The notes under the pieces were generated by a model. That model was not told the DNA's origin and did not search any database. It was given only the letters and a program-made list of their open reading frames with translations. From an uncultured Lachnospiraceae bacterium (GTDB lineage Bacteria; Bacillota; Clostridia; Lachnospirales; Lachnospiraceae), in NCBI GenBank assembly GCA_902776305.1, contig CACYPS010000028.1:1-40067 (forward strand): a stretch of 40,067 nucleotides of DNA, given 5' to 3'. Of this stretch, positions 35,986-40,067 are shown piece by piece. The position numbers were made by a program, and so were the translations under genes. How positions within the stretch are numbered: the stretch's first letter is position 1; the number at the start of each line of letters is the position of its first letter.

Positions 35986-36488
35986 AGAGTCTGTTCCTGA
36001 TGCTTGTGTTTCGTCCTGTTCTGGTCCTTGCTTGCTTTTATAACATCCCTGAACTTTACAAGCCTCTTGTGGATAGTAGGACGATTCGCCTTCTTTAACG
36101 CCTGCCCTGTGTATTCCCTGAACGCTGCTGTGATCGCATCCTCATCACGCCCCTTAAAGAACACCATATAAACCGGCGGATCTTTTGTCTTATCTTTCTT
36201 TAGTGCATAATTGATCCCGTATTTCCGGGCAACCCTTTCGAAAGATTTGATATTCTCCGGTGTAATCTCGATATTCTTCATTCCGGCGTTCTGTTTTGCC
36301 AGCTCCCTGACTGAAATCTTTCCTGTAGGCGGCATTCTTTTTCTTGCAGCTGCCTGCTGTTTACGGATGCTCTTATTCTGATCAACCTTCTGCAGATACT
36401 TTTTCATCATCCAGGAAAGAATACTGGCAGTCATCTTCGCTCCTCTTACATAGAAGGCTACGGTTTTGCTATTGACTTCATCGTTCAT
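35982..36488 (-). CDS. pcfB: PcfB family (DUF3801) conjugation accessory protein
   Basis: The start ATG 36488 gives MNDEVNSKTVAFYVRGAKMT, matching the start of PcfB proteins; an earlier GTG at 36506 is possible. The 168-residue protein is basic, with the family region FERVARKYGINYALKK and VYMVFFKGRDEDAITAAFREY, typical of PcfB. In pCF10-like systems PcfB binds coupling protein and relaxase and recruits the substrate. It carries the C-terminal TIHKRL tag found in three other ICE proteins. A six-bp hairpin (GCCGGA/TCCGGC) covers AGGAAG just before the start. It overlaps VirD4 by four bases. Confidence 0.85.
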   Translation of the reverse strand: MNDEVNSKTVAFYVRGAKMTASILSWMMKKYLQKVDQNKSIRKQQAAARKRMPPTGKISVRELAKQNAGMKNIEITPENIKSFERVARKYGINYALKKDKTKDPPVYMVFFKGRDEDAITAAFREYTGQALKKANRPTIHKRLVKFRDVIKASKDQNRTKHKHQEQTL

Positions 36489-36555
36489 ACTATTCTGCCG
36501 GAGCACTTCCTATTGAATTCCGGCCACACCCTCCTTTCTGCGACTGTCCGCTATA

Positions 36556-37317
36556 TCATTCTTCCTCGAATCCTCCATACAGAAGATCATTGAAGAATTT
36601 CTTACCTTTAGGAGTAATCAGCGTCTGTGACCTCATATGCCCGTTCACGCGAAAATCCCGAACCTTGAACAGCCCGTCATTTTTCTTGAGTGCATATGGC
36701 AGGAGTGTTCCGGACGGGCTCCTGTACAGGAATCCGCCGCTCAGCAGATACTTAACAAATGTCTTTTCCGGTATTTCAAGTTCTTTCGCAGTAGTTCGAA
36801 TGTTGCTGCAGTCCCCTGATTTGACAAAAGTATCATAGTACTCCGCCTTTGGCTGCAAATCACAGACTTGTGCTTCCAGCTGACGGCTCTTTGACTGTTC
36901 TGAAAGCAGGTTCTTTGCCAACAGAGTCAATATCTCCGGGTTTTTCTTTGCCAGATCAATCAGGCTTTCTTCTTTCTTTGCTGTGTAGCTTCCTGTACGT
37001 CTGATTGTCGGGAGCACTTCTTCAAATACCCATCTTTCGAAATCTTCGGCTGAGGGAAGCTTGCTATGAACGATCAGGCGATATAGGTCTCCCTCTGTTA
37101 TCAGGGAAAATGCCTGCATCCCGCCGTTCGTAAGGATGTCGCGTTTCGCGACCCCCTTGCAGTGCCTCGAAATAGCTGCCCTCGGATTGCGGTATCCCAA
37201 AGCCATCGCAACATCTACAGCAACAAATAATACGGCACCTCCATCAACAATAGTCCTGATCTTTCCGAACCCGTCTTTTTTAAATACCTGTGCCGCCAAT
37301 ACTTCTGTATTATCCAT
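36556..37317 (-). CDS. BRO-N / KilA-C (ANT) antirepressor-like protein
   Basis: The 253-residue protein pairs an N-terminal BRO domain (about 1-105; VAVDVAMALGYRNPRAAISRH then ISRHCKGVAKRDI and ITEGDLYRLIVHSKLPSAED) with a C-terminal KilA-C/ANT domain (about 135-245; FLYRSPSGTLLPYALKK and TLITPKGKKFF). Such proteins act as DNA-binding antirepressors in phages and ICEs. It starts at 37317 with GGAG overlapping the stop of the 130-residue gene (ATGGAGTAA). It contains a 21-base sequence (37138-37158) shared with a hairpin at 17572. It probably regulates ICE genes, target unknown. Confidence 0.85.
   Translation of the reverse strand: MDNTEVLAAQVFKKDGFGKIRTIVDGGAVLFVAVDVAMALGYRNPRAAISRHCKGVAKRDILTNGGMQAFSLITEGDLYRLIVHSKLPSAEDFERWVFEEVLPTIRRTGSYTAKKEESLIDLAKKNPEILTLLAKNLLSEQSKSRQLEAQVCDLQPKAEYYDTFVKSGDCSNIRTTAKELEIPEKTFVKYLLSGGFLYRSPSGTLLPYALKKNDGLFKVRDFRVNGHMRSQTLITPKGKKFFNDLLYGGFEEE
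37138..37158. repeat. 21-bp repeat, coding copy of the 17572 palindrome core
   Basis: GTCGCGTTTCGCGACCCCCTT is identical to bases 17572-17592. Here it encodes part of KGVAKRD in the BRO domain; there it forms part of a terminator-like hairpin. Both lie in the same orientation. Confidence 0.7.
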
Positions 37318-37320
37318 AAT

Positions 37321-37713
37321 TTACTCCATCTGCCATTTGAAGAAAAAATCCTCCATGTCCAGCTCAGTCAGAGTTTCATACAGGTTCCAGACAAGCCTTA
37401 AGAAGAATTCTCCGAAATAAAAGACGGAGAAGTCAGACTGCTCAAATGCCGCACCTGTGAGAAGATGGGGTGGAAGTACCATTCCATTGTTTTTCATGCA
37501 TGCAAATGAACAATACAGTCCTTTCATGTGGTCGCCCAGATACATTGTAAGAAGTGTCTCCACTGCATCGGCAAGTTCCGCTTCATCATCATAAACAGCG
37601 ATAAACTGACTCCAGAAGAAGTCCGCCTCGCAATCAGCAATATCGATGACCTTTTTAAGGCACACATTGCCCTGACTGTCCATAAGATTTTCTCTCTCTA
37701 AAAATTTGTTCAT
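37321..37713 (-). CDS. Uncharacterised 130-residue ICE protein
   Basis: The protein begins MNKFLERENLMDSQGN, starting with GGAGGAACT. It is soluble, acidic, and contains Trp/Phe-rich C-terminal residues (FGEFFLRLVWNLYETLTELD). No family was recognised. It is the first gene after the structured non-coding region and hairpin (37724-37754) and ends three bases before the BRO gene, so the two are coupled. Its position suggests an early regulatory gene of the transfer operon. Confidence 0.6.
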   Translation of the reverse strand: MNKFLERENLMDSQGNVCLKKVIDIADCEADFFWSQFIAVYDDEAELADAVETLLTMYLGDHMKGLYCSFACMKNNGMVLPPHLLTGAAFEQSDFSVFYFGEFFLRLVWNLYETLTELDMEDFFFKWQME

Positions 37714-37723
37714 AGTTCCTCCA

Positions 37724-37754
37724 AGTAAAACAGGGAGGCAAAAAGCTGCCTCCC
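37724..37754 (-). terminator. Terminator-like hairpin upstream of the 130-residue gene
   Basis: On the minus strand GGGAGGCA GCTTTT TGCCTCCC is followed by TGTTTTAC. It lies 20 bases before the start of the 130-residue gene, just after the structured non-coding stretch. Confidence 0.7.
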
Positions 37755-37755
37755 C

Positions 37756-38165
37756 TTAATAAAAGTTGCTTCACCGGCAGCGCTGAAGGCCGCCGGTTTA
37801 GTATCAGTTAGATTTTTTGAACGTTTTGGGTTGTCTGTGTTCTCTCACTTAAGGCACTATCGTTCACAGATAGTCCAGCATCGGAGGAATCTTCCTCACA
37901 GCTGCGGTCCTGTTTCGGCAGGTTGCCGCACTACTTATCTGGCCGGGATAAGGTGGTATCATTATTGGCTTGCTCCCCCTTGCGGGATCATCGCCTGCGT
38001 GAGCCGGAAAAGTAGCCAGAATCAGATGTTTGTCCCCCTGACCGCCGGAAAGCCTTGTTGCCGTTAAGCGTCAGCTCATGAAATTGTCAAAGAACACGAA
38101 AGCTACTTGATGCCTTCATGTTCTTACCGATGAGAGAGACCTTTTCCGTCGGCAAATACAAAAAT
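37756..38165 (-). ncRNA. Structured non-coding region (candidate leader RNA, antiterminator or oriT)
   Basis: No convincing gene occupies this GC-rich stretch of about 400 bp; frames on both strands are broken by stops. It is full of inverted repeats: AAGAACACGAA/TTCATGTTCTT (38090-38125, 11 pairs, one wobble), CTTATC/GATAAG near 37940, ACTATC/GATAGT near 37860, ACCGGC/GCCGGT near 37775, GAGGAA/TTCCTC near 37885 and nested TGCGG/CCGCA near 37905. On the minus strand a TTGACA (38090-38085) is followed after 17 bases by a weak TTAACG. A short possible leader peptide (MKASSSFRVL) lies just upstream. It ends at the terminator hairpin at 37724. Roles possible: long leader RNA, attenuator, antiterminator RNA or oriT. 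Confidence 0.45.
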
Positions 38166-38208
38166 AATTATTTTTTCATAATCTTTGCAGTATTCCTTGC
38201 ATACTGCT

Positions 38209-38532
38209 CTATGATAAAAATCCTGCCAATCCCTTTATCGGACAGGATATGAAATAATATACAGCTTTTATTACAGTCCAAACCGCTATGAATCCTCCGA
38301 AGATCCCACACATAATGAACTGTATTGCTATTATACCCAGGCTCATTGTGACATCCATATTCACCGGTATAATCCCGATGAAGAAATGCACCAGTCCGAA
38401 TGGCATTCCAGCTATCATCCACAGCCGGAACCAGTCGACCTGACCGTCAATTATGTAAATACTCTTGAAGACATAAAGCAGAAACGCAAGAAAAGCAATC
38501 GGCAGGACACCTTTAAAAACCCAGTTCTTCAT
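38209..38532 (-). CDS. DUF6050-like small membrane protein
   Basis: The start is ATG 38532 (MKNWVFKGVLPIAFLAFLLY) with GTGAGGA upstream; a longer frame begins five codons earlier. The 107-residue product has three or four membrane segments (IAGMPFGLVHFFIGIIPV, IIAIQFIMCGIFGGFIAVW) and resembles the DUF6050 group found in ICEs of Lachnospiraceae. Function unknown. A 25-bp palindrome lies 33 bases upstream. An overlapping frame (38168-38422) is a shadow. Confidence 0.6.
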   Translation of the reverse strand: MKNWVFKGVLPIAFLAFLLYVFKSIYIIDGQVDWFRLWMIAGMPFGLVHFFIGIIPVNMDVTMSLGIIAIQFIMCGIFGGFIAVWTVIKAVYYFISCPIKGLAGFLS

Positions 38533-38564
38533 ATTACCAGTCCTCACTTTCTATCTTGACTTCA

Positions 38565-38589
38565 ACCTCACGACAAATTGTCGCGAGGT
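38565..38589. repeat. 25-bp palindromic repeat, intergenic copy
   Basis: ACCTCACGACAAATTGTCGCGAGGT is the exact reverse complement of 28963-28987. It begins at the stop codon of the HTH gene on the minus strand and lies upstream of the DUF6050 gene. No T-tract follows, so it is not a standard terminator. Confidence 0.8.
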
Positions 38590-39326
38590 CACACCCGATC
38601 TATTCTCATAATTTCATCCGACAGGCATATCACATCCGGATGACTAATCAGCACCTGTTCAATACGTGATCTCTTTTCCCTGTCACAGACAAATTCCAAA
38701 GGTTCGATTCCCGTCCCAGTCATTCTCACATGGTATACAGAAAATTTCTCTTCATCCTGAAAAAACTCTATCTGCTGATAATCTTCTATGATCTTATATC
38801 TGTTCGGAAGACCGCTGAGACGGTTGTGCCAGCTGTAAACAGCACTTTTGTACCCACGCTCTACAGGTTCTGCCAATGATGGAATCCTCCATTCCTTTCC
38901 AACCTTGACCGCACTTCTGATTTTTCCCCGTCTGATTCTGGTCACTGCCGCCACATGGGTTATGTCATATAGTTCGGCATATTCTTCGACTTTTAGCAAT
39001 TCCGCCTTGCAGGATATCATCTCATATTGCTCATCTATCTTTTCTTTTTCACGTATTCCTAACTTTTTCGGAAGCATATACTCCAAATATAGATATATTC
39101 CACTGCCCCGAACCACTATCGAATATCTCCATCCATCATTATCCAGCGGAAATATTCTTCGTTCCTCTACTGCTTTTCGGAAGCGGCTAAATTCCTTCAA
39201 AAGGACCTTTACGTAATCTGTCCCCTTCGAATTGTCCGCAGGTAATACTTCCTCCGTTTTTTTGTCAATCGCCTCAAGGATCTGCTCTTTACAGATTATC
39301 CACTTCGTTCCTACTGTATCCGTCAT
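38589..39326 (-). CDS. HTH (excisionase/MerR-like) domain protein of unknown function
   Basis: The 245-residue protein has a helix-turn-helix segment in the middle (LLKVEEYAELYDITHVAAVTRIRRGKIR, then VGKEWRIPSLA, about residues 110-155), as in excisionase-type winged-helix DNA binders. The flanking parts (FRKAVEERRIFPLDNDGW before; RIEQVLISHPDVICLSDEIM after) are unassigned. The middle segment is a strong match in pattern; the rest is not. It lies between the Rep-like gene and the DUF6050 gene, and probably binds DNA to control replication or transfer. Confidence 0.6.
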   Translation of the reverse strand: MTDTVGTKWIICKEQILEAIDKKTEEVLPADNSKGTDYVKVLLKEFSRFRKAVEERRIFPLDNDGWRYSIVVRGSGIYLYLEYMLPKKLGIREKEKIDEQYEMISCKAELLKVEEYAELYDITHVAAVTRIRRGKIRSAVKVGKEWRIPSLAEPVERGYKSAVYSWHNRLSGLPNRYKIIEDYQQIEFFQDEEKFSVYHVRMTGTGIEPLEFVCDREKRSRIEQVLISHPDVICLSDEIMRIDRV

Positions 39327-39396
39327 TTATCCACATCTCCCTTCCCGTTTTTATCAGTGTGCGCATTCTGATCTTATCCGAGACACCAGACCGCAC

Positions 39397-40041
39397 TTAC
39401 CCGTCATTGCCGTACATATCATGATTTATTTCCGCTGAATAATAGTGATTCATCGTTGAAGGTGCATTAAAAAGTGTCGCCAGCATGTACTGACGTATGT
39501 TTCTCACCTTTGTTGTATTTTTATCCAGACACTCGAAAACATACTGGATATGAAATAGATCCAGCTTCAAAAGCCGATTCTTGACTATGTCGGCAGATAT
39601 AGGTTCACCACCGACTATGATCTTCTTTTTTCCGCTACAGACAGTATCAACCATCAGGTTCAATATTTCAGCAGCACGGTCCTGGCCGTATTCTGAGCAC
39701 AGGACATCAAAGCCTATGTTCTCCCTGATAAGTTCTTCATAGGCGTCTCTGATATCCATCTCTTCCGAATCCATCTCCCGTCCGGGGATAGATGGATTGA
39801 ATTCAGTCTCACTGTTTTCAGTATTACTGGTATCAGTATAATTACAGTTTGATTTTCGAACTCCTTGAAGTTCGCTTTTCATACTTCTTGAAGTTTGATT
39901 TTCATACTTCTTGAAATTTGATTTTCGAACTTCTTGAAATTCGCTTTTCATACTTCTTGAAATTTGATTTTCATACTTGTGATTATGCCGGGGCGCCCCC
40001 AGCTTTCCTCCATTGTTTCTAAAACTCATGCCCCGGCACAA
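39397..40041 (-). CDS. RepA_N/DUF6017-type replication initiator, C-terminal part only
   Basis: The C-terminal half (about residues 90-214) with DAYEELIRENIGFDVL, RNIRQYMLATLFNAPSTMNH and the terminal YSAEINHDMYG is the DUF6017 region of replication initiators on Tn1549-like ICEs and RepA_N plasmids. The middle (about 20-65) is built of two near-identical 23-residue units (KYENQ...). The N-terminal RepA_N DNA-binding domain is missing: in frame, an upstream TGA lies at 40057-40059 and the only start is TTG at 40041. Either the gene is N-terminally truncated near 39979 or it is interrupted by another element to the right. It may therefore be a pseudogene. The C-terminal call is firm. Confidence 0.75.
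   Translation of the reverse strand: MCRGMSFRNNGGKLGAPRHNHKYENQISRSMKSEFQEVRKSNFKKYENQTSRSMKSELQGVRKSNCNYTDTSNTENSETEFNPSIPGREMDSEEMDIRDAYEELIRENIGFDVLCSEYGQDRAAEILNLMVDTVCSGKKKIIVGGEPISADIVKNRLLKLDLFHIQYVFECLDKNTTKVRNIRQYMLATLFNAPSTMNHYYSAEINHDMYGNDG
39851..39978. repeat. 23-bp tandem repeat array (iteron-like) inside the rep gene
   Basis: Five full copies and 13 bases of a sixth copy of a 23-bp unit lie head to tail, from 39851: units at 39851, 39874, 39897, 39920, 39943 and 39966. Each has the core TTTTC[AG][TA]ACTTCTTGAA. Types alternate (GATTTTCGAACT, GCTTTTCATACT, GATTTTCATACT), so the array is two copies of a 69-bp block. Because 23 is not a multiple of three, each unit is read in all three frames and none creates a stop. 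Intragenic iterons are typical of RepA_N-type origins. Confidence 0.8.
39986..40038. other. GC-rich inverted repeat at the point where the Rep N-terminus is lost
   Basis: TGCCGGGGC (39986-39994) and GCCCCGGCA (40030-40038) form a 9-bp stem with a 35-base loop, immediately beyond the truncated iteron array. The flanking 30 bases to the right edge show no Rep coding. It may mark the end of an inserted element or a recombination scar. Confidence 0.4.
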
Positions 40042-40067
40042 ACGATGATGAATGCTTCAATGCAAAC

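Larger units (their letters stand above)
6504..40041. mobile_element. Integrative and conjugative element of the Tn1549/CTn type (partial)
   Basis: From 40 kb down to 6.5 kb almost every gene lies on the minus strand in the standard Tn1549-like order: Rep, BRO, PcfB, VirD4, Maff2, VirB6-like, PrgI, VirB4, NlpC/P60, DUF4315, DUF4366, TopB, surface adhesin, DUF5688, methylase/SNF2, YodL. Gene families of this sort are diagnostic of Gram-positive conjugative elements. Relaxase, integrase and excisionase are not seen and should lie outside. The limits given are those of the backbone genes, not of the element; att sites were not found. The accessory genes at 1-6503 may be ICE cargo or chromosome. 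Confidence 0.85.

Noticed and set aside
37831-38067. Plus-strand 78-codon frame in the structured non-coding region
   Set aside because: The region is rich in inverted repeats with broken frames on both strands; no ribosome binding site, and its composition does not look like protein coding.
38168-38422. Minus-strand 84-codon frame overlapping the DUF6050-like gene
   Set aside because: It overlaps a membrane protein with good hydrophobic segments and start signals, and its own product lacks any recognisable feature.
39851-39978. CRISPR array
   Set aside because: The 23-bp repeats are contiguous with no spacers and lie in a coding frame; no cas genes are present.
39986-40038. Rho-independent terminator
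   Set aside because: The GC-rich stem has a 35-base loop and no T-tract on either strand.

Overview
The window looks like a piece of a Gram-positive gut anaerobe of the Clostridia, most likely Lachnospiraceae. The evidence is the gene content of a Tn1549/CTn-type integrative and conjugative element (ICE), strong GGAGG-type ribosome binding sites, a sortase-type surface protein with thioester and VaFE repeat domains, and moderate GC content. This placement is inferred from protein families; no rRNA or tRNA gene is present.

Left part (1-6503), accessory or flanking DNA, more AT-rich and visibly decaying. A MATE efflux gene overlaps a LacI-type regulator that carries an internal deletion and frameshift (1-2152, minus). 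Next come remnants of an XRE-type helix-turn-helix gene and a RhuM gene (2308-2838, minus). Two unrecognised plus-strand genes follow (3015-3877), ending at a strong bidirectional terminator. Facing them is a two-gene minus-strand unit: a zinc-ribbon/HNH-like protein and a TIR/SEFIR-domain protein (4043-6119). I read it as a candidate defence module that I cannot match to a named system.

Right part (6504 to the right edge), the ICE backbone, every gene on the minus strand, so transcription runs from 40 kb towards 6.5 kb. In transcription order: the C-terminal part of a RepA_N/DUF6017-type replication initiator with a 23-bp iteron-like array inside its coding sequence; an HTH protein; a DUF6050-like membrane protein; a 400-bp hairpin-rich non-coding stretch; an unknown 130-aa protein; a BRO/KilAC antirepressor-like protein; PcfB; the VirD4 coupling ATPase; Maff2; a VirB6/TrbL-like channel protein; an unknown acidic-tailed protein; PrgI (VirB3-like); the VirB4 ATPase; a three-domain peptidoglycan-acting protein (3D + M23 + NlpC/P60); DUF4315; DUF4366; topoisomerase III; a 1602-aa thioester/SpaA/VaFE surface adhesin; a 49-aa basic protein; a DUF5688 protein; a 2532-aa polyvalent adenine-methylase/SNF2-helicase protein; and a YodL-domain protein. 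Relaxase, integrase, excisionase, sortase and both att sites are not in the window.

How it fits together: PcfB and VirD4 should deliver the processed DNA strand to the channel (PrgI, VirB4, VirB6-like, Maff2), the hydrolase opens the wall, the adhesin holds the recipient, and TopB and the polyvalent proteins handle and protect the DNA. The most interesting observations are: (i) four ICE proteins share an (S/T)-I-H-x-R-L motif 30-33 residues from the C-terminus, a candidate type IV secretion tag; (ii) terminator-like hairpins sit just upstream of the ribosome binding sites of at least six ICE genes, suggesting attenuation or processive antitermination, together with a structured non-coding region at 37.76-38.17 kb; (iii) an iteron array within the rep gene; (iv) two perfect palindromic repeats, each with one coding and one intergenic copy; (v) the TIR/zinc-protein pair.
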